Of a stretch of 64,000 bases of DNA, positions 25,864 to 34,994 are shown in pieces. The notes below the pieces were generated by a model. The model saw nothing but the letters and a program-made list of their open reading frames with translations, made no database searches and was not told where the DNA came from. The stretch is taken from assembly GCF_029201545.1 (NCBI RefSeq), contig NZ_CP104007.1, forward strand, positions 1,212,501 to 1,276,500, given 5' to 3'. This stretch comes from Devosia sp. FJ2-5-3. Its GTDB lineage: Bacteria > Pseudomonadota > Alphaproteobacteria > Rhizobiales > Devosiaceae. Both the position numbers and the translations under genes were made by a program. Positions within the stretch are counted from its first letter, which is position 1; each line of letters opens with the position of its first letter.

Positions 25864-27405
25864 ATGGCACAGTCGGCTCATTTCGTCATCGTCGGTGGCG
25901 GCACTGCAGGGTGGATCGCCGCTTTCATCATCCAGGATGAAGCGCGCCGTCGTGGTTTCAATTTCAGGATTTCCGTCGTTGAAAGCTCCCGCATCCCCAC
26001 TGTCGGGGTGGGGGAGGCCACCACCGCCGCGTTCCGGGTGCTGCTCAAGCATTTCGGCATCGATGAGTTCGAATTCTTCCGCAAGACCGATGCCAGCTTC
26101 AAGCTCGGCATCCGGCACGAGGATTGGCGCCGCAAGGGCTTTACCTATTATGGCCCAATCGATGATCCCCATCAGATCGTGCAGGCGCCACCGGGCGCGC
26201 CCTCGGACTATCTCAATGTCTATGCCATAGCTGCGGGCAGGGCGGTGCAGGAGATGCATCTCTTCCAGCCCCTCCTGGAGCAGAGAAAGGCGCCCTATGC
26301 GCAAAAGCCGGATGGCTCGCTGATACCGCTCGGACCATTCCACCACGCCTTCCACTTCGATCAGGCGCTGGTTGGGAAGTTTTTTGCCAGCAAATCCAAG
26401 GGTGTCGAAAAGGTCGACGCCATGGTGGCGGGTGTCGAACGGAACGGGGAAACCGGCGATATCTCCGCCCTCGTGCTCGATGACAATTCCCGCCTTGAGG
26501 GCGACTTTTTCATCGACGCGACGGGGTTCCGAAAGCAGATCATCGTCAAGGCGCTGGAGGCCCCGTGGAAATCCTATGCCCATGAGTTGCCGGTCAACCG
26601 GGCGCTGCCCTTCTGGATCGACATCAAGCCGGGAGAGGAGCTCGCCAATTACACCCGCGCCTGGGCCCAGAGTTCGGGCTGGATGTGGCAGATCCCGACG
26701 CGCACGCGCTATGGCTGCGGCTATGTCTATTCCGACGAGTTCTCCACCCCGGAGCAGGCCAAGGAAGAGGTCGAGCGCGTGCTCGGGCACGAGATCGAGG
26801 TGCGCAGCGATATCCGCTTCCAGATCGGGCGGCTGGAAAAGGCCTGGATCGGAAACTGCGTGGCGGTGGGGCTGTCCTCAAGCTTTCTCGAGCCGCTGGA
26901 ATCCACCTCCATCCACGGCACCATCGTGCAGATGATGCTGTTCGCGCAGCGCTATATGGACGAGCCGGGCAAGATCACGCCCACGGCGCGGGAGGATTAC
27001 AATGCAAGGGTCGGCCGGCAGGTCGATGATTTCCGCACCTTCGTGAACACCCATTACGTCACCGAGCGCGATGACACTCCCTTCTGGCGCGAAGTGCGGG
27101 CCAATCGCATCCATGCCGAGACCAGGGAGAGGCTGGCGCGCTGGCAGACAGAAATGCCCCGCAACGAGCATTTTCCAAACTATCTCGGCGGTCTGCCGCA
27201 TATCGAAACCCAGCTGCACTATCCGGTGCTCAATGGGCTCGGCCTTCTCGACCAGCAGGTGGCGCGGCGGGAAATGGAGGCCGACCCAAAATTGCGCCGT
27301 TTCGCGCAACAGACTTTTGATGGACTGGTGAAGGAATATCGCGCAGCGGCGAGCCAAGCACTGGGGCATCGCGCGTTTCTGGATATCGTGCAGGAGATGG
27401 GGTGA
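25864..27405 (+). CDS. Flavin-dependent tryptophan halogenase-family protein
   Basis: 513 residues from ATG 25864, after GGGGAGG. Features of the family: FAD loop VIVGGGTAGWIAA at the N-terminus, the halogenase motif WxWxIP (SGWMWQIP), a lysine at residue 80 (SFKLGI) aligning with catalytic Lys79 of PrnA, and SSSFLEPLESTSIHG, which holds the conserved glutamate. The enzyme would use FADH2, halide and oxygen to halogenate an indole or related ring. No flavin reductase, TonB receptor or biosynthetic cluster is adjacent. The substrate may not be tryptophan. Confidence 0.9.
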   Translation: MAQSAHFVIVGGGTAGWIAAFIIQDEARRRGFNFRISVVESSRIPTVGVGEATTAAFRVLLKHFGIDEFEFFRKTDASFKLGIRHEDWRRKGFTYYGPIDDPHQIVQAPPGAPSDYLNVYAIAAGRAVQEMHLFQPLLEQRKAPYAQKPDGSLIPLGPFHHAFHFDQALVGKFFASKSKGVEKVDAMVAGVERNGETGDISALVLDDNSRLEGDFFIDATGFRKQIIVKALEAPWKSYAHELPVNRALPFWIDIKPGEELANYTRAWAQSSGWMWQIPTRTRYGCGYVYSDEFSTPEQAKEEVERVLGHEIEVRSDIRFQIGRLEKAWIGNCVAVGLSSSFLEPLESTSIHGTIVQMMLFAQRYMDEPGKITPTAREDYNARVGRQVDDFRTFVNTHYVTERDDTPFWREVRANRIHAETRERLARWQTEMPRNEHFPNYLGGLPHIETQLHYPVLNGLGLLDQQVARREMEADPKLRRFAQQTFDGLVKEYRAAASQALGHRAFLDIVQEMG

Positions 27406-27539
27406 GGGGCGGACGCTGGCGCCTTGTGGCTCTGCAAGGCTAAACCGGAGCCTCCCAGCGGCTATGCAGCACAGCTCCAAGCATTGACATCCCGGCCAAT
27501 CCGACCCAATTGAAACCCAACTTATCCCCGGAGTTTCCC

Positions 27540-28637
27540 ATGGGCTTTAAAATGGGCATCGTCGGCCTGCCGAATGTCGGCAAGTCGACGCTTTTCAACG
27601 CTTTGACCCGCACGGCTGCTGCTGCTGCCGCCAATTTTCCGTTCTGCACCATCGAGCCCAATGTGGGCGAGGTTCCGGTGCCGGATAATCGGCTGCAAAA
27701 GCTGGCCGAAATCGGCAAGTCGGTCAATATCCTGCCGGCGCGCATGAGCTTTGTGGACATTGCGGGCCTCGTCAAAGGCGCGTCGAAGGGCGAGGGCCTC
27801 GGCAACCAGTTCCTGGCCAATATCCGCGAATGCGACGCCATTGCCTATGTGTTGCGCTGCTTTGAAGATGGCAACATCATCCACGTCGCCAATAAGGTCG
27901 ATCCGCTGGCCGACGCCGAAGTGGTCGAGACAGAGCTGATGCTCGCCGACCTCGAAAGCCTCGAAAAGCGCCGTGCCGGCGTCGAGAAGAAGGCCAAGGG
28001 CAATGACAAGGACGCCAAGCAGACGCTCGAGTTGATCGACCGTGCGCTGGTGCTGCTGCGCGAAGGCAAGTCGGCCCGCTTCGTCGAGCGTTCCGCCGAA
28101 GAGGAAAAGGCCTTCCAGGAGCTGCAGCTTCTGACCTCCAAGCCCGTGCTCTATGTCTGCAATGTTGACGAAGGCTCCGCCGAAAACGGCAATGAGATGA
28201 GTGCCAAGGTCGCCGAATACGCCCATGCCAATGATGCGGGCGTAGTCGTCATCTCGGCTGAAATCGAAAGCCAGCTGGCCCAGCTCCCCGATGCCGAGCA
28301 AGCAGAATATCTCGAATCCCTGGGTCTGCACGAGGCCGGCCTCAACCGTTTGATCCGCGAGGCCTATGATTTGCTGGGCCTGCAGACCTATTTCACCGTC
28401 GGTCCCAAGGAAACCCGCGCCTGGACCATCCACAAAGGCGACAAGGCTCCTGCCGCCGCCGGCGTGATCCATACCGATTTCGAGCGTGGCTTCATTCGTG
28501 CCCAGACGATTGGCTATGATGATTTCGTCACCCTTGGTGGCGAAGTCGCCGCCAAGGAAGCCGGCAAGGCCCGCGACGAAGGCAAGGAATATGTCGTCCG
28601 GGACGGCGACGTCATGATGTTCAAGTTTAATACTTGA
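27540..28637 (+). CDS. ychF: Redox-regulated ATPase YchF (Obg family)
   Basis: 365 residues from ATG 27540 ([20 protein letters not shown]). G1 is [10 protein letters not shown]3 is [20 protein letters not shown], and the NVDE segment replaces the usual NKxD, which is why YchF prefers ATP to GTP. The TGS-like C-terminus ([20 protein letters not shown]) is complete. It binds ribosomes and affects translation and oxidative stress responses. Confidence 0.97.
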   Translation: MGFKMGIVGLPNVGKSTLFNALTRTAAAAAANFPFCTIEPNVGEVPVPDNRLQKLAEIGKSVNILPARMSFVDIAGLVKGASKGEGLGNQFLANIRECDAIAYVLRCFEDGNIIHVANKVDPLADAEVVETELMLADLESLEKRRAGVEKKAKGNDKDAKQTLELIDRALVLLREGKSARFVERSAEEEKAFQELQLLTSKPVLYVCNVDEGSAENGNEMSAKVAEYAHANDAGVVVISAEIESQLAQLPDAEQAEYLESLGLHEAGLNRLIREAYDLLGLQTYFTVGPKETRAWTIHKGDKAPAAAGVIHTDFERGFIRAQTIGYDDFVTLGGEVAAKEAGKARDEGKEYVVRDGDVMMFKFNT

Positions 28638-28988
28638 TGCCGACCGCTTTTCGGTAAAATCCCTCCAGTGGAGGGATTTTAGGCATCAAGGCCATGAGAG
28701 CTACGCTCGAATGGCTGAGGCGACCGCTACGCGGTAAAATCGCTCCGATGAAGCGATTTTTGCACTTAAGGCCACGAGACTTAGCAGGCGGTCCGCGGAG
28801 CGGATGCAAGGCTCCGGTGGAGCCTTGCAAGTCAAGAAGGCCACGAAAGCTATGCTTGAGTGGCAGCTTGAGTGGCTGAGCGCGACCCCACCCCGGGGCA
28901 AGCCGACAAACGGCTTTCCCCCACTTATCCCCCCTTGCACGGCCCGTGCCAGAATTTATGGTGCCGGCAGTAATTTGGGGGCCTTTCG
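28638..28988 (+). repeat. Array of three related hairpins between ychF and the multicopper oxidase gene
   Basis: Stem-loops at 28656-28680 (AAAATCCCTCC/GGAGGGATTTT), 28736-28760 (AAAATCGCT/AGCGATTTT) and 28805-28829 (TGCAAGGCTCC/GGAGCCTTGCA). All are 25 bp long with CTCC near the apex, but the stem sequences differ while pairing is kept. Each is followed by a shared tail, AGGCCA(T/C)GAGAGCTACGCTCG or a variant of it. The first may terminate ychF. The same family occurs inverted at 30490-30600. No gene found in this stretch. Confidence 0.8.
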
Positions 28989-30470
28989 ATGATTGATAAA
29001 CCAAGCCGCCGGCAAGTTCTTTTTGCCGGCAGCGCCGCTGCTGCTGCCGGTCTTTCGGCACCAGCCTTTGGCCAGCACGACCACCACGGCCATGGCGACG
29101 GCGAAGTCTTCGCCACCGAAAAGAAGCTCGGCCGCGCCGTAGCGCAGGCGACAGGCGATGACATCCGCTTCCCGGAAGTCCGCCGGTCAGAAAATGGCCT
29201 GCTCGAAACGACGCTGCGCCTTGCCTATGGTCCAACCGACATCGATGGCGAAAAAGCTGTCGCCATGACCTTCGAGGGCTCCTATCCAGGGCCGACGCTA
29301 ATTGCCCAGCCGGGCGACACGATCAAGATCCGGCTGATCAACGATCTCGACGACGTTACCAATCTGCACACCCACGGGCTGCATGTTTCGCCCTCGGGGA
29401 ACAGCGACAATGTCATGCTGGTGATCCAGCCGGGCGAGACCTTCGACTATGAGATCAGCATCCCCCAAGACCATATGCCGGGCACCTATTGGTATCATCC
29501 CCATGTGCATGGCCTAACCTATCCCCAAGTCGGGGGCGGGCTTGCCGGTGCACTGATCATCGAGGGTGGCCTCGACGCGCTTGAAGGCATCAAGGACCGC
29601 GTCGACCAGCTGCTGGTGATCCAGTCGGCCGAGTTCGACGACACGAACACGATTGTGCCGGTCGACAACCAGGACATTCATCGCCAGACCCGCACGGTCA
29701 ACGGCCAGATCAACCCGACCCTGCGCATCCGTTCGGGCGAGGTGCAGCGCTGGCGTCTGGTCAATGCGACCGCCGAGACCTTCCTGATGATCGGGCTGGA
29801 GGGACACCCGCTCTACCAGATTTCCAAGGACGGCAATGCCATGAGCCGGGTCGTCAAGCATGAGCGCCTGCTGCTCGAGCCGGGCACGCGCGCCGATGTG
29901 TTAGTCAAGGGACACATGTTTTCGGGCTCATGGGAGCTGCGGAAGATGCTCTGGCTGGGATCGGAGCGCCAGTATGAGCCTGATGAGCTACTTGCCACGC
30001 TGGTGGTCGAAGAAGGCGAGGCCGTTACCGATCACCAGATCCCCAATGAGCTGATCCCTCTCGGCGAAGATCTGCGCGGCCTGCCGGTCGACAAGAAGCG
30101 CGAAATCCGCTTCGATGTCGTTCGGGGACAGCCGGGCGGCACGAAGTTCACCATCGACGGCAAGCAGGTCGACATGGGCCGGGTGGACCAGACGGTCAAG
30201 CTTGGCGCGTTCGAGGAATGGGAACTCATCAACGACTCGCCGGAGTGGCATCCGTTCCACATCCACACCAATGATTTCCAGGTCGTGGCGGTGAACGGCG
30301 TACCGGTGGACGAAGTGCTTTCCTTCGAGGATACGCGCGGCATCCCGCCGAACGGCTCGCTGACCATCCGCCACCGTTTCCTCGATTTCACCGGCAAATA
30401 TGTCTACCACTGCCACCTGCTCTTCCACGAGGATCACGGCATGATGGGCATTGTCGAAGTCGTGGAATAG
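28989..30470 (+). CDS. Multicopper oxidase, Tat-exported
   Basis: 493 residues. A twin-arginine signal (SRRQVLFAGSAAAAAGLSAP) is followed by a His-rich stretch (QHDHHGHGDG). The four copper segments are complete: NLHTHGLHV, WYHPHVHG, WHPFHIHTNDFQ and YHCHLLFHEDHGMMG, giving type 1, 2 and 3 sites with the usual Cys, His and Met ligands. It is a three-domain periplasmic laccase or cuprous oxidase-like enzyme. Copper tolerance is the likely role, but no CopB or Cu-responsive regulator is adjacent. Hairpin repeat arrays lie on both sides. Confidence 0.93.
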   Translation: MIDKPSRRQVLFAGSAAAAAGLSAPAFGQHDHHGHGDGEVFATEKKLGRAVAQATGDDIRFPEVRRSENGLLETTLRLAYGPTDIDGEKAVAMTFEGSYPGPTLIAQPGDTIKIRLINDLDDVTNLHTHGLHVSPSGNSDNVMLVIQPGETFDYEISIPQDHMPGTYWYHPHVHGLTYPQVGGGLAGALIIEGGLDALEGIKDRVDQLLVIQSAEFDDTNTIVPVDNQDIHRQTRTVNGQINPTLRIRSGEVQRWRLVNATAETFLMIGLEGHPLYQISKDGNAMSRVVKHERLLLEPGTRADVLVKGHMFSGSWELRKMLWLGSERQYEPDELLATLVVEEGEAVTDHQIPNELIPLGEDLRGLPVDKKREIRFDVVRGQPGGTKFTIDGKQVDMGRVDQTVKLGAFEEWELINDSPEWHPFHIHTNDFQVVAVNGVPVDEVLSFEDTRGIPPNGSLTIRHRFLDFTGKYVYHCHLLFHEDHGMMGIVEVVE

Positions 30471-30489
30471 AGACGAAGACCGCCGAGGT

Positions 30490-30600
30490 CCGCCCGCCCT
30501 GCGAGCATAGCTCTTGAGGCCTGACCAAACGCTACCCGCCCTGCGAGCATAGCTCTGCGGGCCTGACCGCCTCAAAACGCTCCACTGGAGCGTTTTGCAG
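30490..30600 (-). repeat. Inverted copy of the hairpin repeat family after the multicopper oxidase gene
   Basis: A hairpin at 30573-30597 (CAAAACGCTCC/GGAGCGTTTTG, loop ACT) plus two tandem copies of a tail (CCCGCCCTGCGAGCATAGC at 30493 and 30536). In reverse complement the order and sequences (CTCCAGTGGAG, then AGGCC...AGAGCTATGCTCG) match the array at 28638-28988. The hairpin lies between converging genes and may terminate both. Confidence 0.75.
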
Positions 30601-30608
30601 GACGGCGG

Positions 30609-31523
30609 TCAGCCAATCGTATCCCTGCGCATCTGGCTCGGCGTCATGCCATAGGCCCGGCGGAAGTGCTCGTAAAACTGGGTCTGGCTGACGAAGCCCG
30701 ACTGAAACGCGATATTGGCAATCGAGAGATTGCCGTCAAAGAGCAGGCTGCGCGCCCGGATGAGCCGCATGCGGGTGACGAATTTCTGCACCGAGATGTG
30801 CATCACCTTGGTGAAGAGATTGGTGGCGTAGTTCGGGTGGAGGCCGACGACGCGCGCGATGTCATCGGCCGTCAGTGGGTCGGTGATGTTCTCGACAATG
30901 TGGCGCACCATGCGAACGACATAGCGGACCGGCGAGGTCGTGCGGGTGCGCGAGCCGGTCTTCTCCACCCAGGCGGGGAGAAGCGTATCCCAGCCGGTGA
31001 TGGCGGCGCGGCGGAACATGGTCGCGATTTCGGCGCGCACGAGATCGGAGCGGAGGGAATTGCCGCTGCGGTAATCGCCGTGCCAGCGCTCGAGCGTTTC
31101 GAGGCCGATACAGTCCGGGGTCAGCTGGATGACGCCGCCGCCCATGAGGGTCTCGGTCAGACGGCCTAGCTGCGGCATTTCGAGAAAAGCGTCCATCGGC
31201 AGGTAGATGTTGAGCTGTCGGCCGTCTCCGACCTCGGTCAGCCCCACCGTCTGGTGCGGAATGCCGGCCCAGAAGGCGACGAGCCTGTTGTCGCCAACGG
31301 TTACGGGCCCTCCGTCAAAGACATAGTCCATGCGCCCGGCGGTGAGCCAGTTAAACTCGATATGCCCGTGGCTGTGGGGCTGTGCCATGATCTGGGGCGG
31401 GAAGGCGCGGATGCCGAAGCGGCCGAAGGCCTTGCCGGACGCATAGAAGCTGCGGTCGGGGCGGGGCGTTGGCCGCGGCGCTCTTTCCCGGCGAGGGGAT
31501 GGGTGGGTGGCAGCTTCAGTCAT
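30609..31523 (-). CDS. AraC-family regulator of the alpha-galactoside locus (AgpT-like)
   Basis: 304 residues. The N-terminal cupin-like sensor (MAQPHSHGHIEFNWLTAGRM... FWAGIPHQTVG) is followed by a C-terminal double helix-turn-helix (LTADDIARVVGLHPNYATNLFTKVM; LSIANIAFQSGFVSQTQFYEHFRRAYGMTP). It diverges from the agpA-like gene across 160 bases. In S. meliloti an AraC-type activator, AgpT, is needed for induction of alpha-galactoside genes; the same role is inferred here. Confidence 0.9.
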   Translation of the reverse strand: MTEAATHPSPRRERAPRPTPRPDRSFYASGKAFGRFGIRAFPPQIMAQPHSHGHIEFNWLTAGRMDYVFDGGPVTVGDNRLVAFWAGIPHQTVGLTEVGDGRQLNIYLPMDAFLEMPQLGRLTETLMGGGVIQLTPDCIGLETLERWHGDYRSGNSLRSDLVRAEIATMFRRAAITGWDTLLPAWVEKTGSRTRTTSPVRYVVRMVRHIVENITDPLTADDIARVVGLHPNYATNLFTKVMHISVQKFVTRMRLIRARSLLFDGNLSIANIAFQSGFVSQTQFYEHFRRAYGMTPSQMRRDTIG

Positions 31524-31547
31524 ACTAATCCCCTTGATCTTAGAAAC

Positions 31548-31572
31548 CCGGAATTAGTCTCTATCATTCCGG
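31548..31572. promoter_or_regulatory. Inverted repeat in the divergent araC-agpA control region
   Basis: CCGGAAT at 31548-31554 and ATTCCGG at 31566-31572 form a perfect 7-bp dyad with an 11-base spacer, in the only intergenic gap between the regulator and the transporter operon. Binding by the AraC regulator is inference. Confidence 0.45.
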
Positions 31573-31683
31573 ATTGTTTCGCGTCCGGCAAGTCGTAGGG
31601 TCATGACTGCGCGGGGGCGGGACCAGTGGGAGTGACTGGCGCGCAGCGAGGACCGCTAAACCCCGATGCGATGGGAGGTTCTA

Positions 31684-33756
31684 TTGAAAAAGCACAAATA
31701 TGCCCTTGGCGGGGCAGGACTTCTGCTGTCCGTTTCCATGCTGGCCATTCCGGCGCAGGAACTGACGGGCGAATTGCCGGATCCGCCGGATTTCGCGGCC
31801 CAGAGTGAGCCGATTTTCGTCTCGGTCGGCGATATCCAGGAATTCAAGGCGCTGCCGGAATACCACGAGCCCGACTGGGTGACCTCGAAATATGTCGACG
31901 CCGGCACGCTGCCGCCAGTCGCCGAGCGCCTGCCCAAGGAGCCGCTGGTCTACAAGGCCGGAAACATGCCCGACGGCATTGGTGTTTATGGCGACACGAT
32001 GCGTCACGTCATCGGTGGTCGGCCGGAGGGCTGGAACTATATCGGCGGCCAGAGCCAGGGCTGGGGCGGCATTGATATCGGACTCTCCGAATGCCTGACC
32101 CGTACCGGCCCGCTGTTCATGATCAAGGCGGATGAACTCGAGCCCTTGCCCAATCTGGCCAAGAGCTGGGAATGGTCCGAGGACGGCCATGAACTGACCA
32201 TGCATCTGATCGAGGGTGCCAAATGGTCCGATGGCGATCCGTTCGACGCCGATGACGTGATGTTCTTCTGGGAAGACAACGTCAATGACCAGAACGTCAC
32301 CCCGCTCAACAATGCGACGCCGGAAACTTTCGGTATCGGCACGACGCTCGAAGCGCTCGATCCCTACACCATCAAGTGGACGTTCAAGGACGTGCGGCCG
32401 ACGCAATATCTCTATGCGATGGCCTATGGTTCGTTCTGCCCGGGCCCGAGCCATATCCTCAAGCCCGAACATCCCAAATACAACGCCGACAATACCTACG
32501 AAGAATACAAGAACGCCTTCCCGCCGGAATATATGAACATTCCGGTGATGGGCGCCTGGGTGCCGGTCGAATATCGTCCGGACGATATCATCGTCATGCG
32601 CCGCAACCCCTATTACTGGAAGGTCGACGAGAACGGCAACCAGCTGCCCTATCTCAACGAGATGCACTATCGCCTCTCGACCTGGGCAGACCGCGACGTG
32701 CAGGCGGTGGCCGGTTCGGGCGACTTCTCCAACCTCGAACAGGCGGAAAGCTATGTCGAAGCGCTCCGTCGCTCGGCTGAAGACAGCGCTCCGGCTCGTC
32801 TGCAGTTCGGCGCCCGCACCATCGGCTATACGCTCGAGATGAACCTCTCGGCCAATGGCTGGGGTGAACCCGACGCGCGTGGCCAGGCCATCCGCGAGCT
32901 CAACCGCAACATCGACTTCCGCAAGGCGATCTCGATCGCGGTCGACCGCCAGCGTCTAGGCGACTCGCTGGTGCGTGGTCCGTTCACCGCCATCTATCCG
33001 GGCGGCCTCTATGCGGGCACGGCCTATTACGACAAGGCATCGACGGTCTACTATCCCTTCAATCTCGAGGCGGCCAACGGCCTGCTCGACGGTCTGGGGC
33101 TGATCGATACTGACGGCAATGGTATCCGCAACCTCCCCGATGGCGGGGCCGATGTGGAGATCACGCTCCTGGCCAATACCGACTATGGCACCGACACCAA
33201 CCTTGCCGAAGGTGTCATCGCCCAGATGGAACCGCTGGGGATCCGCGTGATCGCCAACTTCCAGTCGGGCACGGCACGCGACGACATGCAGCAGGCGGGT
33301 CAATTCGACTGGCATGTGCGTCGCCAGGGCTCGGAAATGGTCTCGGTGGTGCAGGGCACGGCCCAGCTCGCGCCGACCGGCCCGCGCACCAGCTTCTTCC
33401 ACCGCGGAGGAACTGACGGCACCGTGGACGTGCTGCCCTTCGAGCAGGAGCTGATCGACATCGTCAACAAGTTCATCTCGTCGAGCGACAATGCCGAGCG
33501 TGCCGAACTGATGAAGCAGTACCAGCACATCTACACGGAGAACGTCTATACGGTCGGTCTCACGCAGTATCCGGGTGCGCTGATCATCAACAAGCGCTTC
33601 GCCAATATCCCGGCCGGTGCCCCGATCTTCATGTTCAACTGGGCCGAGGACAACATCATCCGCGAACGCGTCTTCGTGCCGGAAGACAAGCAGGGCGATT
33701 TCGAACTGCATCCGCAAACCCTGCCCGGTGCCCCGGGCGGCGCCGGTCCGGTGTAG
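31684..33756 (+). CDS. agpA: ABC transporter substrate-binding protein, family 5 (AgpA-like)
   Basis: About 690 residues. I prefer TTG at 31684 (MKKHKYALGGAGLLLSVSML), five bases after GGGAGG; the ATG at 31666 lies upstream of that ribosome site. A signal peptide is followed by the family 5 (oligopeptide-type) core: LAKSWEWSEDGHELTMHLIEGAKWSDGDPFDADDV and RKAISIAVDRQRLGDSLVRG. In S. meliloti AgpA is such a protein and binds melibiose and raffinose. Linkage to an AraC gene and a GH4 enzyme supports the same ligands here. Confidence 0.88.
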   Translation: MKKHKYALGGAGLLLSVSMLAIPAQELTGELPDPPDFAAQSEPIFVSVGDIQEFKALPEYHEPDWVTSKYVDAGTLPPVAERLPKEPLVYKAGNMPDGIGVYGDTMRHVIGGRPEGWNYIGGQSQGWGGIDIGLSECLTRTGPLFMIKADELEPLPNLAKSWEWSEDGHELTMHLIEGAKWSDGDPFDADDVMFFWEDNVNDQNVTPLNNATPETFGIGTTLEALDPYTIKWTFKDVRPTQYLYAMAYGSFCPGPSHILKPEHPKYNADNTYEEYKNAFPPEYMNIPVMGAWVPVEYRPDDIIVMRRNPYYWKVDENGNQLPYLNEMHYRLSTWADRDVQAVAGSGDFSNLEQAESYVEALRRSAEDSAPARLQFGARTIGYTLEMNLSANGWGEPDARGQAIRELNRNIDFRKAISIAVDRQRLGDSLVRGPFTAIYPGGLYAGTAYYDKASTVYYPFNLEAANGLLDGLGLIDTDGNGIRNLPDGGADVEITLLANTDYGTDTNLAEGVIAQMEPLGIRVIANFQSGTARDDMQQAGQFDWHVRRQGSEMVSVVQGTAQLAPTGPRTSFFHRGGTDGTVDVLPFEQELIDIVNKFISSSDNAERAELMKQYQHIYTENVYTVGLTQYPGALIINKRFANIPAGAPIFMFNWAEDNIIRERVFVPEDKQGDFELHPQTLPGAPGGAGPV

Positions 33757-33983
33757 GCGACACTGCTCCTTGCCTTCTCCCCTGAGGGGAGAAGGTGGTC
33801 CGAAGCTCTCCGAATTCGCACTTGCGAATTCGGTTGGGATGAGGGGTTCAGATCCGAGGTTAACTCAAATGCTGACCCCCTCACCCTAACCCTCTCCCCT
33901 CAGGGGAGAGGGGAATGAGCCAGTGGCTCCCCCGATCGTTCCTGCGCGTGCCTCCATGGTACGATACTTTCGAAGAGGCCCAG
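33757..33983. repeat. Hairpin repeats inserted between the binding-protein and permease genes
   Basis: Three strong stem-loops: CCTTCTCCCC/GGGGAGAAGG (33773-33795, loop TGA), CCGAATTCGCA/TGCGAATTCGG (33810-33833, loop CT) and CCTCTCCCC/GGGGAGAGG (33891-33911, loop TCA). They lie inside an operon after the most abundant component, a usual place for elements that protect upstream mRNA or lower permease expression. Confidence 0.75.
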
Positions 33984-34994
33984 ATGCTTCGATTTCTCGC
34001 ATTCCGCATCCTTGGCGCGATCCCGCTGTTGTTTCTGCTCAGCATCGTGACCTTTGCCATCATCCAGGCGCCGCCGGGGGATTATGGCGATACGATCCGG
34101 TCCATGTTGATCAACCAGGGTGGCGTTCCTGCCCCCCAGGCGGAGGCGCAGGCCGAGCTTTATCGCGAAGCCAATGGCCTCAACGACCCCATGATCGTGC
34201 AGTATTTCCGCTGGATTACGGGCATCGTGACGCGGTTCGATTTCGGGCATTCGTTCTTCTACAACAAGGAAGTCGGCACCGTGGTCGCCGAGCGGCTGCC
34301 GGCGACGATCGCGCTGGCGCTGGTGTGCCATGTGCTCGCTTCGCTCCTGGGCATCGGGCTCGGCATAGTTTCGGCGACGCGGCAATATTCGTGGATCGAT
34401 ACTGGCCTGGGGATCATCTCCTTCCTCGGGATGACCATTCCGCGCTTTCTGCTCGCCATCATCATCCTCTATCTCCTCGTCTTCCGGCTCAATGTTTCGG
34501 AAGTGGGCATGTTCTTTTCGGCCCGCTATGGCGGCGCGCCCTGGAGCTGGGACAAGTTCGTCAATCTCGTCCAGCATGTGTGGCCGGTGGTGTTCATCGC
34601 CACCTTTGGCGGCCTCGCCTATAATATGCGGGTGATGCGGGCCAATCTGCTCGACGTGCTGAACAGCCAATATGTCGAGACGGCACGCGCCAAGGGCCTG
34701 CCGGAAGGCGCGGTGATCATGAAGCATGCCGTGCCCAATGCCCTGCACCCGCTCGTCGCCTATCAGGGCGTGGTGCTGCCCTACATGCTCACGGGTGAGA
34801 TCGAGGTGGCGATCGTCTTCGGCCTCGCCACGGTGGGGCCGGCCATTGTCGGCTCGATGGGGGTGGGCGACGTCTATGTTACCGCCACTTTCATGCTCGT
34901 CCTCGCAACGACACTCATCATTGGCAATATCATCGCCGACCTGCTGCTCGTCGCGCTCGATCCTCGTATCCGTCTGGGAGGGAAGGCCGAATGA
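33984..34994 (+). CDS. ABC transporter permease, DppB/OppB type
   Basis: 336 residues from ATG 33984, following GAGG. Start MLRFLAFRILGAIPLLFLLSI is the typical first helix of OppB-like permeases. The EAA loop is YVETARAKGLPEGAVIMKHAVPNA. About six membrane helices. It pairs with the next permease (overlap of four bases) and the fused ATPase to form the importer. Confidence 0.93.
   Translation: MLRFLAFRILGAIPLLFLLSIVTFAIIQAPPGDYGDTIRSMLINQGGVPAPQAEAQAELYREANGLNDPMIVQYFRWITGIVTRFDFGHSFFYNKEVGTVVAERLPATIALALVCHVLASLLGIGLGIVSATRQYSWIDTGLGIISFLGMTIPRFLLAIIILYLLVFRLNVSEVGMFFSARYGGAPWSWDKFVNLVQHVWPVVFIATFGGLAYNMRVMRANLLDVLNSQYVETARAKGLPEGAVIMKHAVPNALHPLVAYQGVVLPYMLTGEIEVAIVFGLATVGPAIVGSMGVGDVYVTATFMLVLATTLIIGNIIADLLLVALDPRIRLGGKAE

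Noticed and set aside
25410..28935. Repeated TTATCCCC words as DnaA boxes or an origin
   Set aside because: They are scattered (25414, 27520, 28925, 43050, 63385), do not match TTATCCACA, and no dnaA, repABC or parAB genes are nearby.
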